A stretch of 54,674 nucleotides of DNA from Chitinophagaceae bacterium (lineage in GTDB: Bacteria > Bacteroidota > Bacteroidia > Chitinophagales > Chitinophagaceae), in assembly GCA_947455215.1 (NCBI GenBank), contig CANGNA010000027.1:1-54674 (forward strand), in the 5' to 3' direction. Below are positions 1-8,526 of the stretch, piece by piece; within the stretch, counting starts at the first letter, position 1, and the number at the start of each line of letters is the position of its first letter. The notes beneath the pieces were generated by a model, which was given only the letters and a program-made list of their open reading frames with translations, was not told the origin of the DNA and ran no database searches. Position numbers and translations under genes: made by a program.

Positions 1-156
1 GAATATCCACTCGATCTTGATGAAGACGGCAATAGCAGCTATAACAATAACTACTGCTGAGCGGACAATATGCCACCTGAGCGCCTCTACATGATCGAGG
101 AAGCCCATTTCCGCATTGGGATTTACGGTTTGATTTGTTTTTTTGAATACACTCAC
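1..156 (-). CDS. tatC: Sec-independent translocase TatC, N-terminal fragment
   Basis: TatC is the multispanning inner-membrane receptor of the twin-arginine export pathway. Only about the first 52 codons lie here; the gene runs off the left edge. The translation reads VSVFKKTNQ..., then MGFLDHVEALRWHIVRS, which is the hallmark cytoplasmic N-terminal motif of TatC, and then the start of the first membrane helix (VVIVIAAIAVFI). The likely start is GTG at 156; the ATG at 164 is in another frame and stops at once. A TAnnTTTG box lies at 182-175, leaving an 18-base gap to the GTG. The family call is firm from the motif; the start codon is less sure, since an in-frame TTG lies further upstream. Confidence 0.85.
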   Translation of the reverse strand, partial: MSVFKKTNQTVNPNAEMGFLDHVEALRWHIVRSAVVIVIAAIAVFIKIEWIF

Positions 157-174
157 GGTAGCATGTTGGGATGG

Positions 175-182
175 CAAAGGTA
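175..182 (-). promoter_or_regulatory. -7 promoter box for tatC
   Basis: TACCTTTG on the minus strand matches the Bacteroidota sigma-ABfr -7 consensus TAnnTTTG, 18 bases upstream of the tatC GTG. Confidence 0.6.
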
Positions 183-246
183 GGTAAATGGGCCTTTCAG
201 CAAAAAAATGCTACCTAATAGAACAATTTTAATATTTTTTTGCCCA

Positions 247-1032
247 TTATTTGCCCCTGGTAGCCAGGTAGTTGTAGTCGTACAACAGCTGTTCCAGGAA
301 GTCGTAGCCCCCCAGTTCCGATTCTATTTGCAACACAGCCTTTATTTTATGTACCACCTGGTGCATATAGGCAATATCATCTTTTCCTGCTCTTTTTATC
401 TTCAGCAGGTTCCTGATGCCGTTAATGTCGCGGTCGGTAAGGCGCATTACTTGCGGGAAGACAGGGTTGTAGTCTTTTACTTCTATCTCTTTGTATATGG
501 TTTCTGTAATGTCGGGCTGGTATGTAGCGTCTATGACAACGGTACCGGCGGCAAGATCGCCGATGCGCTGCGATTTTTTGCTGGCGAGGATGGTGATCAC
601 ATCCGGCACATAAAATACTGCTATGCCCACAATGGTGAACGGATTGGAAATAATGACCAGGGGCATGAGGAACACGAAGTAATTGCCAAAGGCCAGTGTC
701 CAGCGGATGAGGTATTGTCCCCATGTGGGTTCCTGTCCGGCGGAGTCTATTATTTTGATGCCCATGGCTTTTTTGCCAATGGTCTGCCCGTTGAAGAATA
801 TTTCGAAAGAAAGCTGGTAGGCCATTACCGGCAGAATAAGCAGCAGAATATCCGCAATGATACTTTTGTCTACCGTAAGGTCGAAGGGTTGGTACACAAA
901 CCGGGCGATGATATAGAAGTAGGCGCTGATGACCATAATATCGATGAACCATGCCAGCACCCGCTTGCCAAAGTTGGCCAGCCTGAATTCCAGGTCTATA
1001 TTGAACGGGGTAGATATTGTAATAAGGGACAT
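247..1032 (-). CDS. RDD family membrane protein
   Basis: This 261-residue protein carries an RDD domain in its first 160 residues. The signature R-x-x-A-x-x-I-D is seen as R24, A27, I30 and D31 (GKRVLAWFID), and GQTIGKKAMGIKI fits the conserved loop between helices. Three to four hydrophobic helices are visible. The C-terminal 90 residues are soluble and charged and resemble no domain I can name. RDD proteins are membrane proteins of mostly unknown function, some linked to ion transport. It is divergent from the SpoIIM-MoxR operon, an arrangement I recall as common in Bacteroidota, which suggests shared regulation, though this is inference. Confidence 0.82.
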   Translation of the reverse strand: MSLITISTPFNIDLEFRLANFGKRVLAWFIDIMVISAYFYIIARFVYQPFDLTVDKSIIADILLLILPVMAYQLSFEIFFNGQTIGKKAMGIKIIDSAGQEPTWGQYLIRWTLAFGNYFVFLMPLVIISNPFTIVGIAVFYVPDVITILASKKSQRIGDLAAGTVVIDATYQPDITETIYKEIEVKDYNPVFPQVMRLTDRDINGIRNLLKIKRAGKDDIAYMHQVVHKIKAVLQIESELGGYDFLEQLLYDYNYLATRGK

Positions 1033-1183
1033 CGGGTCTTGAAAATGTGTTAGGTGCCTAAATTACGTATTCGCTGCCAATTTGGAGCGGGCTGGTAGCT
1101 AATTTATGACGGTAGTATAATTTTCACTTTTCTTGATTTGGTCATTTTGACATTATAGTTGTAGTTTTAGCACTATAAACCAT

Positions 1184-2143
1184 ATGCGCGAAGGACAGTT
1201 TATTAAACGCAACCTGGATCGCTGGCAATCGTATCAGCACCAGACCGACGACCCTGATGAAGTTGCCAGGCAATTCACCTACCTGGTTGACGACCTGTCT
1301 TACGCCAAAACATTTTATCCCAAGAGCAATACCATCCGCTACATTAACAGCCTGGCTGCTAATATTTACCTGTCCATCTACAAGAACAAAAAGGAAAAGG
1401 GGAACAGGTTCACTACTTTCTGGAAAACGGAATTGCCCCTGGCCATTCAGCGGAATCACCGCATCATGTTGTTTGCCTTTATTTTCTTCCTGTCGTTTGT
1501 TATTTTGGGTGTGTTCTCAGCCTACCTGGATCAGACATTTGTAAGGTCGGTATTGGGGGATGGCTATGTAGACATGACGGAGCAGAACATTGCCAATGGT
1601 CATCCGTTTGCAGTATACAGCGGCGAGAACGAGTTCCTGATGTTCTTCTTTATTGCCTTTAACAATATCAGAGTAGCCTTTCTTACCTATTGTTTTGGTG
1701 TAACGGCCGGGGTAGGCACTGTGTATATGTTGTTCACCAACGGGCTAATGGTGGGTGTGTTTGAATACATGTTCTTTCACCACAATCTTGGCTTCCAATC
1801 TATACTTGTCATTTTTATCCATGGTACATTAGAATTGTCTTCTATAGTAATAGCCGGTAGTGCGGGTCTGATGTTGGGCAATGCCATGCTTTTCCCTAAA
1901 ACATATACCCGTATGCAATCGCTGATGCTGGCAGCCAAGGATAGCATCAAGATAATGGTTTCATTGATCCCGGTATTTATCGTGGCTGCTTTTTTCGAGA
2001 GCTTTGTTACCCGGCATACCGACATGCCGGTATGGCTTAGTCTGTCTATCCTCTTATTATCCGGGGCGTTTATTGCCTGGTATTATATATTATATCCTAT
2101 CAAAATAAGTAAGCGCGTAAAGCAACATGTCCCGGTTAGTTAA
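1184..2143 (+). CDS. SpoIIM (DUF95) family membrane protein
   Basis: A 319-residue integral membrane protein and first gene of the MoxR operon. Residues 1-90 are cytoplasmic, followed by about five membrane helices from residue 92 onward. The motifs NNIRVAFL (about residue 160) and HGTLELSSIVIAG (about 210) are typical of the SpoIIM/stage II sporulation protein M family. Despite the name, Bacteroidota do not sporulate; in this phylum the gene travels with MoxR and DUF58 and probably works with them at the membrane. The start ATG at 1184 has no obvious ribosome site. The 3' end overlaps the next gene by 17 bases, which supports translational coupling. Confidence 0.85.
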   Translation: MREGQFIKRNLDRWQSYQHQTDDPDEVARQFTYLVDDLSYAKTFYPKSNTIRYINSLAANIYLSIYKNKKEKGNRFTTFWKTELPLAIQRNHRIMLFAFIFFLSFVILGVFSAYLDQTFVRSVLGDGYVDMTEQNIANGHPFAVYSGENEFLMFFFIAFNNIRVAFLTYCFGVTAGVGTVYMLFTNGLMVGVFEYMFFHHNLGFQSILVIFIHGTLELSSIVIAGSAGLMLGNAMLFPKTYTRMQSLMLAAKDSIKIMVSLIPVFIVAAFFESFVTRHTDMPVWLSLSILLLSGAFIAWYYILYPIKISKRVKQHVPVS

Positions 2144-2807
2144 ATGCTGTATATATATGCTGGTAGCACTGTGTTGCGGGGTAATATCGCCCGTAATGGC
2201 TGCCACGCGTACTATAACCGACCAGCAGTGGCACGAACTGGCCAGGGATCCTGCGTTTTCTTATCGCGATTCGGTGGAGCATCATAAAAAGCTGGTGCCC
2301 GAAGAACCATCGGCTGCCTGGACTGCGATAGATAAGTTCCTTAGTTTTTTTAATAAAGATATCATCCAGATATTGTTTTGGTGCCTGGTAGGGCTTGTGG
2401 CGGTATATATCATCTACAAATTATTCCTTGCCAATGACCAGGCACTTTTTGGCCGTAAAGAGAAGGGTGTAGTCTCAGCTGGTGGCGCTGGTGACGATAT
2501 AGCTTCTGATAATTGGGAGGCCTTGCTACAAAGGGCCATTAATAACAACGATCTGCAACAGGCGGTGCGTTACAGCTACATGTGGCTGTTGCACATGCTA
2601 CAGGAGGCAGAGCTTATCCGCTATCGCGAAGACAAGACCAATTTCGACTATTATAAAGAGTTGAGGGAAACAGCCTACAAGCAATCGTTCAGGCAATTAT
2701 CGCGGCAGTATGAATATGTGATCTACGGTAACTATCACCTGTCGGCAACGGCATATAACCAGTATATAGATTTGTTTAACCAGGTAAAACGACAGTTAGG
2801 CAAATGA
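2127..2807 (+). CDS. DUF4129 domain protein
   Basis: A 226-residue protein with an N-terminal hydrophobic signal or anchor (residues 7-25), a periplasmic segment, a membrane helix at about 79-100, and a cytoplasmic C-terminal DUF4129 region. The segment KTNFDYYKELRE...FRQLSRQYEYVIYGNY matches the usual DUF4129 pattern of a Tyr/Glu-rich helix followed by R-x-Y-E-x-x-x-Y-G. The function is unknown; the family co-occurs with MoxR and DUF58 proteins and sometimes with transglutaminase domains. It overlaps SpoIIM by 17 bases and shares an ATGA overlap with the next gene, so it is inside a tightly coupled operon. Confidence 0.78.
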   Translation: MSRLVKCCIYMLVALCCGVISPVMAATRTITDQQWHELARDPAFSYRDSVEHHKKLVPEEPSAAWTAIDKFLSFFNKDIIQILFWCLVGLVAVYIIYKLFLANDQALFGRKEKGVVSAGGAGDDIASDNWEALLQRAINNNDLQQAVRYSYMWLLHMLQEAELIRYREDKTNFDYYKELRETAYKQSFRQLSRQYEYVIYGNYHLSATAYNQYIDLFNQVKRQLGK

Positions 2808-4174
2808 ACAGAACGAGCAGGTTATGTACTTTACTGTTACTGTTGTCTGTAGTGCTGAGCGCATGTAAGAAAAAGCCGGTAGACTGGAGCATCCATATGA
2901 ATAAGGGGGATAAAAATCCTTATGATACTTACCTGGCGCATAATTCACTAAAGTACTTTTTCCCATCTGCAGATATAAAAGACCTGTCCAGGTCCTATCG
3001 TTTCAGCAGTATAGATGGAGGAACGATAAACAATAGCGGTGGCACTACCCTTATGGTGCTTACGGGTCTCAATTTCGGTGTGTCTGAGAAAGAGTGGCAA
3101 AAGTTGAAGATGTTTGTCCGCTCGGGCAATGAGCTGGTGATATTCGCCAGTGCATTCGATAGTAAGATCACTGATGCATTTCATATAGAAAGGGCTGGAG
3201 CTGATGAAGAGATGGAAGCCCCTGATGCCCAGTACTTTGAAAGTAACAAGGACGTGCTACAGTTGGCGGGCGATCATGTGCGCAGGTTCGGCTATGTTGG
3301 TCGTCCCATCAATGGGTATTTTGCCGGTAGAGGGGTGAACTATACTTTGTCGCACTTGCAGCACAAGGTTGCTCCTGCTGCAGATACAGTTCAGCAATCT
3401 GCTATAGATACCGCCATAGCTATAGCCGGTCCGGACAGTATAACGGTAACGGAAGAGGATTATGACGCAGACACATATGCCGATGATTCTTACCTGATGT
3501 CTGATACGCTGAGCCTTGCCAATGGCCGCCCCGACTGTTTGCGCATAGCTATGGGGCGTGGGCATATTACCTTGCATGTAGCGCCGTTGGTAACCAGCAA
3601 TTACTTTTTGTTGCAGGGACGTAACATAGATTATCTGGCAGGGCTTTGGAGTGCACTGCCTGCTGATATCAACAAGATCTATTGGGACGATTATTACATC
3701 CATTCCTCGCAGGAGTCTGATTCGAATGCACTGTGGAAGTATGCGCCTACGCGCTATGGATTGTTGCTGGCCATACTGGTAGCTATTACTTATGTGCTGT
3801 TCCAGATGAAGCGCAGGCAAAGGATAGTACCAGTGATACCACCATTAAGGAATGATTCAGTTTCGTTTGTAGAAACTGTGGGCAGGTTGTATTACAATAA
3901 GGGTAACAATGCCAATCTTGCTGAAAAGATGGCACAACAGTTCCTGGAATGGGTGCGCATTAATTGTTACCTGGGCACCAACAGGCTGAACGAAGAATTT
4001 ATACAACAATTAACCGTAAAGACCGGGCAGCCACAGGCAAATGTGGAGGCTTTGGTACAGATGATACATGAGGTAAGATTGGGTGGAGTGGAAATAGATG
4101 ACGCCTATCTTTACCAGTTTTACACAACTATTCAGGAATTTTATAAAAACCATCATACACAATGGAAGGCTTAG
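2804..4174 (+). CDS. DUF4350 domain lipoprotein
   Basis: A 456-residue protein beginning with a lipoprotein signal (LSVVLSAC, lipobox Cys21) followed by charged residues KKK. Residues 30-310 form an extracytoplasmic alpha/beta region with the DUF4350 pattern (NPYDTYLAHNSLKYFFP, and a segment resembling a glutamine-amidotransferase-like fold: VRSGNELVIFAS). A membrane helix at about 317-335 is followed by a cytoplasmic tail of roughly 120 residues. Such proteins sit between DUF4129 and MoxR genes in Bacteroidota. The role is unknown; an assembly or sensor role with the MoxR ATPase is inference. It begins in the ATGA of the upstream gene and overlaps moxR by 13 bases. Confidence 0.75.
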   Translation: MNRTSRLCTLLLLLSVVLSACKKKPVDWSIHMNKGDKNPYDTYLAHNSLKYFFPSADIKDLSRSYRFSSIDGGTINNSGGTTLMVLTGLNFGVSEKEWQKLKMFVRSGNELVIFASAFDSKITDAFHIERAGADEEMEAPDAQYFESNKDVLQLAGDHVRRFGYVGRPINGYFAGRGVNYTLSHLQHKVAPAADTVQQSAIDTAIAIAGPDSITVTEEDYDADTYADDSYLMSDTLSLANGRPDCLRIAMGRGHITLHVAPLVTSNYFLLQGRNIDYLAGLWSALPADINKIYWDDYYIHSSQESDSNALWKYAPTRYGLLLAILVAITYVLFQMKRRQRIVPVIPPLRNDSVSFVETVGRLYYNKGNNANLAEKMAQQFLEWVRINCYLGTNRLNEEFIQQLTVKTGQPQANVEALVQMIHEVRLGGVEIDDAYLYQFYTTIQEFYKNHHTQWKA

Positions 4175-5145
4175 AACCGGATATCATACCACAGGAAGAG
4201 TCGGCGCCGCTGGCAGGACTTATAGAGCAGGTACAGGAAAAAATACACCAAGTGATAGTTGGGCAGGACGACATGATAGAGCAACTGCTTGCCGGCCTGC
4301 TTGCCGACGGGCATATACTGATAGAGGGTGTGCCGGGTGTTGCCAAGACACTTACAGCCAAAATGCTGTCTAAGCTCATCAATACGCGTTTCTCCCGCAT
4401 ACAGTTCACGCCCGATCTGATGCCGAGCGATGTGCTGGGTACCAGTGTGCTGAACCAGGCAGCTGGCTCATTCCAATTCCGTGCCGGGCCGGTATTCAGC
4501 AACATAGTGCTGATAGATGAGATCAACCGTGCGCCTGCCAAAACACAGGCAGCCCTGTTCGAGGTGATGGAAGAGCGGCAGGTGACCATAGACGGTTTGA
4601 CGCACAAAATGCAGAACCCATTCATGGTTATAGCCACACAAAACCCCATAGAGCATGAAGGTACCTACCGCCTGCCAGAAGCACAGCTGGACAGGTTTAT
4701 GATGAAGATAACGGTGGGCTATCCCACGCTGGAAGAGGAGATAAAGATACTGGAGCGTCACGACGAAAGCCTGATGGCAGAAGTGCTGGCTAATATACAG
4801 CCAGTGATCACGCCGGAGGCATTGCAAAATGCACGCCAGGTAATACGCTGCATACATATAGAGCCTAAACTGGTAGCCTTTATAGCTAAGATAGTTTACG
4901 AAACGCGCAACGATAAAAGCATATTCCTTGGCGCATCGCCACGAGCCTCTATTGCCATGATGCAGATAGCTAAGGCATTTGCAGTATTGCGTGGCCGCAA
5001 CTTCGTGATACCGGAGGATATACTGGAAGCAGTAAACCCGGTGCTGCGTCATCGTATCAGCCTGACACCTGAGCGTGAGATGGAAGGTGCTACAACAGAT
5101 GATGTGCTGAAAGAATTGATAGCCAGGATGGAAATACCGAGATAA
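4162..5145 (+). CDS. MoxR-type AAA+ ATPase
   Basis: A 327-residue cytosolic AAA+ ATPase of the MoxR family, thought to act as a chaperone that matures or activates partner proteins containing VWA or DUF58 domains. Visible motifs are Walker A GVPGVAKT (56-63), Walker B LIDEINRAP (117-125; D119, E120), sensor 1 MVIATQNP, and arginine-rich sensor regions in the lid (GASPRASIAMMQIAKAFA). The length is normal for the family. It overlaps the DUF4350 gene by 13 bases; the partner DUF58 gene follows after a 162-base gap that holds a repeat element. Confidence 0.93.
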   Translation: MEGLEPDIIPQEESAPLAGLIEQVQEKIHQVIVGQDDMIEQLLAGLLADGHILIEGVPGVAKTLTAKMLSKLINTRFSRIQFTPDLMPSDVLGTSVLNQAAGSFQFRAGPVFSNIVLIDEINRAPAKTQAALFEVMEERQVTIDGLTHKMQNPFMVIATQNPIEHEGTYRLPEAQLDRFMMKITVGYPTLEEEIKILERHDESLMAEVLANIQPVITPEALQNARQVIRCIHIEPKLVAFIAKIVYETRNDKSIFLGASPRASIAMMQIAKAFAVLRGRNFVIPEDILEAVNPVLRHRISLTPEREMEGATTDDVLKELIARMEIPR

Positions 5146-5148
5146 ATA

Positions 5149-5167
5149 ATGACTCAATGGCTCAATA
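5149..5167 (+). repeat. GGCTCAAT-type intergenic repeat, copy 1
   Basis: ATGACTCAATGGCTCAATA begins three bases after the moxR stop. The same 19 bases recur exactly at 33624-33642, upstream of prmA, and related units occur near 35491-35515 and 52254-52262. Confidence 0.65.
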
Positions 5168-5185
5168 TTCTTGTTAACAGAAATT

Positions 5186-5272
5186 GCTCTGAAAGAGCAA
5201 AAGATAATAGCCCGGGGTGCAGCCCCGGGGTCTAAAGAATAAGCTGAATGAGCTCTGTAAGAGCGAAAGATA
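5186..5272 (+). repeat. REP-like palindromic element inside the moxR operon
   Basis: The element has three hairpins. Two near-identical units with stem GCTCTGWAAGAGC (5186-5198 and 5252-5264), each followed by RAAAGATA, flank a GC-rich hairpin of CCCGGGG (5211-5217) and CCCCGGG (5223-5229). The two outer units are in direct orientation and match at 19 of 21 positions. This layout resembles the repeated extragenic palindromes spread in many Bacteroidota genomes, possibly mobilised by a REP-associated Y1 transposase; none is encoded here. The central hairpin lacks a T-run, so it is not a classic terminator, but it may affect moxR/DUF58 transcript balance. Confidence 0.7.
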
Positions 5273-5307
5273 TTTAAAATACGTAGTTGTACAGAAACAA
5301 AAACGCA

Positions 5308-6648
5308 ATGCTGAAAAAATACATAGGCGATCTGCAGATAAGCACCCGGTGGTACGTGGTGCTGAGTGCCTGTGTAGTGTTGTTTTTTGTGTCGTTCTTC
5401 TTTTCTCTGCTCTACAGGCTGGTGTTTACGGCCACTATGCTGGTATTCTTTTTCACCGTTATAGATTACATCTTATTGTTTGTGGTAAAGGGGCGGCTGA
5501 CCGGCAGCAGGCAGATGATGCCGCGCTTCAGTATTGGCGATGATAATGAGGTGGAGATATTGCTGAACAACGAGTATCCTTACAAGATAACCGGTTATAT
5601 TATAGATGAATTGCCGGTGCAGTTCCAGGTGCGCGATTTTCATATGGATATCCATGTGGAGCTGCAGTCCAGGAGTAGGATCGCTTATACATTAAAGCCA
5701 CTGTCTCGTGGCGAATATGTTTTCGGAGAACTTATCTGCTATGCATCCTCGCCCATAGGATTACTACAGCGGCGGATAGTACTCGAAGAGGCGACAATGA
5801 TAAAAGTGTATCCGGCTTTTCAGCAATTAAAACGCTACCAGTTGCAATTAATGGCTACTAGTACCAACACAGCTACTGGTATAAAAAAAGTAAGGCGGCT
5901 TGGGCATAGTCTTGAATTTGAGAAGATAAAAGACTACGTGCCGGGAGATGATGTACGCACCATTAACTGGAAGGCTACTGCGCGGAGTAACAGCCTGATG
6001 GTAAACACGTTTACCGATGCCCGCCAGCAGCAGATATACTGCCTGATAGACAAAGGTCGGAACATGAAGATGCCCTTTGAAGGGATGACCCTGCTCGACT
6101 ATTCTATAAACGCCAGCCTGGCGCTGCTGAATATTGCATTGCTGAAACAGGATAAGGCGGGCGTTATCACTTTTTCTAACAAGGTGAATGATGTAGTAGC
6201 GGCCGACAGGAAGAATAACCAGCTCCACCATATACTGGAGGTGCTGTACAAGCAGCAAACTGATTTTAAGGAAAGCGACTACGAGGCCGTATGGGTAGCA
6301 TTACATAAGCGCATTACCCAGCGCAGTCTTATTTTGTTCTTCACTAATTTCGAGACGTATTCGTCATTAGAGCGGCAATTGCCATTCCTGAAAAAGATAG
6401 CGCAGCACCACCTGGTATGCGTGGTGTTTTTTGAAAATACGTTGTTGAAGGAGATACATGAGTCGAACCCGGATGATATAGAAGGTATTTATATTAAAAC
6501 TATTGCAGATCAGTTTGCGTACGAAAAGCGGCAGATAGTAAAGGTGCTGCGCCAGCATGGCATCCTCTCTATCCTCTCTACCCCCGAAAAACTGAGTCTG
6601 GATGTTATTAACAAATATCTTGAAATGAAAGCCAGGCAGATGGTATAG
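5308..6648 (+). CDS. DUF58 domain protein
   Basis: A 446-residue protein, last gene of the MoxR operon. Two hydrophobic helices lie in the first 55 residues, then an extended region with RGEYVFGELICYASSPIGL, and a DUF58/VWA-like C-terminal domain whose core SLEFEKIKDYVPGDDVRTINWKATAR is split below 20 residues here as SLEFEKIKDYVPGDDVRT and INWKATAR. A Rossmann-like stretch IYCLIDKGRNM follows, as in MIDAS-type domains. These proteins are membrane-linked partners of MoxR ATPases. The open frame extends to a TTG at 5287, but ATG 5308 (MLKKYIGDL) gives the usual N-terminus. The gap from moxR contains the REP-like element. Confidence 0.88.
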   Translation: MLKKYIGDLQISTRWYVVLSACVVLFFVSFFFSLLYRLVFTATMLVFFFTVIDYILLFVVKGRLTGSRQMMPRFSIGDDNEVEILLNNEYPYKITGYIIDELPVQFQVRDFHMDIHVELQSRSRIAYTLKPLSRGEYVFGELICYASSPIGLLQRRIVLEEATMIKVYPAFQQLKRYQLQLMATSTNTATGIKKVRRLGHSLEFEKIKDYVPGDDVRTINWKATARSNSLMVNTFTDARQQQIYCLIDKGRNMKMPFEGMTLLDYSINASLALLNIALLKQDKAGVITFSNKVNDVVAADRKNNQLHHILEVLYKQQTDFKESDYEAVWVALHKRITQRSLILFFTNFETYSSLERQLPFLKKIAQHHLVCVVFFENTLLKEIHESNPDDIEGIYIKTIADQFAYEKRQIVKVLRQHGILSILSTPEKLSLDVINKYLEMKARQMV

Positions 6649-6691
6649 TATTTCTGCAAAAATCCTAACAATTTTTTTCGTGCAACAGTGC

Positions 6692-6699
6692 TAAATTTG
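6692..6699 (+). promoter_or_regulatory. -7 promoter box for the sigma factor/protease pair
   Basis: TAAATTTG matches TAnnTTTG and lies 95 bases upstream of the sigma factor GTG, after the DUF58 stop. The leader would be about 90 bases. Confidence 0.45.
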
Positions 6700-6794
6700 T
6701 CTGAGCAGACGGGTGTTGGCAGGCCTATTAACAAACTGTTTACATTTAATCTGCCGGTAACAAGGTTACTTTTCCCTTAAATAAGTATTAATAA

Positions 6795-7373
6795 GTGTAC
6801 AACGCCACAAATAGCGAACAGCAGTTACTGAAAGCACTGGCCAAAGGCGACAGGGTGGCTACCGAAACCATCTATAAACAGCAATATCCCATTATAAAAA
6901 GCTGGTTATTGAAGAATGGTAGTTCTGATGACGACGCGGCTGATATCTTCCAGGAATCGATGGTGGTTCTTTTTGGCAAAGTACAGAGTGCCGATTTTAC
7001 GCTCACTTGCGCCGTAGGTACGTACTTATTTTCCATAAGTAAAAATCTGTGGTTCAAGAGATTACAACAACAGCAACGTGAGCCCGGGCGTCTTTACGAC
7101 AATTCGGGCGACGATGAGGATGGTGGTATAGCGTATGAAGAGGACCTCAATATTCATCACGAAAGGGAGGCACACTTCAACCAGTTGAACAGTGCGCTCG
7201 ACCAGATAGGTGAACCATGCAGATCTTTATTGCAGGCTTTTTACCACAAGGACAAAAGCATGCAGGAAATAGCGGCAGATTTTGGGTATACCAACCCGGA
7301 GAATGCCAAGACTCAGAAGTATAAATGCCTGACGCGACTGAGGAAACTGTTTTACACGGTGCAGGCAAAATGA
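6795..7373 (+). CDS. ECF-type RNA polymerase sigma factor
   Basis: A 192-residue sigma-70 family protein of ECF size. Region 2 is visible as DDDAADIFQESMVVLFGKV and LFSISKNLWFKRLQQQQ (core binding and -10 recognition), and region 4 as MQEIAADFGYTNPENAKTQKYKCLTRLRKLF, a helix-turn-helix near the C-terminus. The start is GTG at 6795, which directly follows an in-frame TAA, so no longer form is possible. It lies 9 bases before a membrane protein with an anti-sigma-like N-terminus, so the two likely form a regulatory pair. The regulon cannot be read from this window. Confidence 0.9.
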   Translation: MYNATNSEQQLLKALAKGDRVATETIYKQQYPIIKSWLLKNGSSDDDAADIFQESMVVLFGKVQSADFTLTCAVGTYLFSISKNLWFKRLQQQQREPGRLYDNSGDDEDGGIAYEEDLNIHHEREAHFNQLNSALDQIGEPCRSLLQAFYHKDKSMQEIAADFGYTNPENAKTQKYKCLTRLRKLFYTVQAK

Positions 7374-7382
7374 GTACATCTT

Positions 7383-8465
7383 ATGAACACTAATAATGTT
7401 TGGGAATTAGCAGAAGCATACCTGGCGGGTACCCTTACCGCCGCCCAGGATGCAGAGCTAAGGAGCAGAAAGGAAACAGACGAAGTATTTGCTGCCGAAT
7501 TCAACGATAGTATCAATTTGATCAATTCCCTTCACGGTGCCGGAAAGCAGAAGCGTTTCCGCAATATGTTGCAGGATATACAACTGCAGCAGGCTAAGCC
7601 TAAGCGCATCATTAATTTTACTCCTGCATTCTGGCGTACAGCGGCAGTAGCTGCAACAGTAGCATTGGTAACGTCTCTTATCAATTACTCCATCATTAAC
7701 GGTTCCGCCAAGCGGAACAATGCAGACTATACTGTTATCAGCAAGCAGGTAAACGCAATAGCCAACAACCAGAAGAACCTGAACAAAATAGTACAGGACT
7801 CGCTGCTGAATAAAAAGCCTGTAGCACCACCATCAGACGTGCGTCGCACAGGTACTGGTGTAGCCCTCACCAACGATGGCTACTTTGTTACTGCTTACCA
7901 CGTGATCAATGATGGTAATGGTGATGGTGATTCTGTATACATACAGGCTAACGATGGCGCCTATTACAAGGCGTTCATGGTGAACTACAACGTTGAGTCT
8001 GACCTGGCTATATTAAAGGTAGAAAAGAAGAATTTCCAGTTCAACAAGGGTGAGGTGCCATATACATTTGTGGGTACAAAAGCTGCACTTGGTGCGCAGG
8101 TATACACGGTAGGTTATCCTAAGGATGATGTAGTATACAGCGAAGGCTATGTAAGTTCACGCAATGGTTACCATGGCAATAAGAACCAGTATACACTGGA
8201 ACTGCCTGCGGGCCATGGCCAGAGCGGTTCTCCGCTGGTAGACGCTCATGGTAATATACTTGGTATCCTTACCGCAATTGGCAAGGCCGGTGAATCTAAT
8301 ACCTATGCAGTTGGTTCGGAAGAGGTGATAGACCTGATAGACAACATGCCTGCCGGTAAGAAGATAAAATTGCCTAAGGGCAATAAGTTGGGCCGCCTGG
8401 GCCGCGAGGACCAGATATCGCGCATGGAGAATTACACCTTCTCCGTTAAAGTATATAAGAAGTAA
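7383..8465 (+). CDS. Membrane-anchored trypsin-like protease with anti-sigma-like N-terminus
   Basis: A 360-residue protein. Residues 1-75 are cytosolic and look like a short anti-sigma/zinc-finger-like sequence (WELAEAYLAGTLTAAQDAEL), though the Cys/His zinc ligands are absent. A membrane helix lies at about 84-104. Residues 155-320 form a trypsin-like domain with a complete triad: His173 in VTAYHVIND, Asp207 in ESDLAILKV and Ser281 in GHGQSGSPLV. The C-terminal 40 residues are basic. It is 9 bases downstream of an ECF sigma factor, so it probably tethers that sigma factor and senses or cleaves something in the periplasm. A housekeeping HtrA role is less likely because no PDZ domain is present. 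Confidence 0.8.
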   Translation: MNTNNVWELAEAYLAGTLTAAQDAELRSRKETDEVFAAEFNDSINLINSLHGAGKQKRFRNMLQDIQLQQAKPKRIINFTPAFWRTAAVAATVALVTSLINYSIINGSAKRNNADYTVISKQVNAIANNQKNLNKIVQDSLLNKKPVAPPSDVRRTGTGVALTNDGYFVTAYHVINDGNGDGDSVYIQANDGAYYKAFMVNYNVESDLAILKVEKKNFQFNKGEVPYTFVGTKAALGAQVYTVGYPKDDVVYSEGYVSSRNGYHGNKNQYTLELPAGHGQSGSPLVDAHGNILGILTAIGKAGESNTYAVGSEEVIDLIDNMPAGKKIKLPKGNKLGRLGREDQISRMENYTFSVKVYKK

Positions 8466-8482
8466 CGATCTCAGATATTTCG

Positions 8483-8515
8483 AAAAAAGCAGCTGTATAA
8501 ACGGCTGCTTTTTTT
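8483..8515 (+). terminator. Rho-independent terminator after the sigma/protease pair
   Basis: Stem AGCAGC/GCTGCT with a 10-base loop, preceded by an A-run and followed by seven T. Confidence 0.85.
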
Positions 8516-8526
8516 ATTGGCTGCAA

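Noticed and set aside
208-1053. Open frame of 281 codons on the plus strand opposite the RDD gene
   Set aside because: The minus-strand RDD protein has clear family motifs and membrane helices; the plus frame has no recognisable domain.
5186-5272. Possible short CRISPR array
   Set aside because: Only two units, palindromic and separated by a hairpin, with no cas gene; it fits a REP-type element better.
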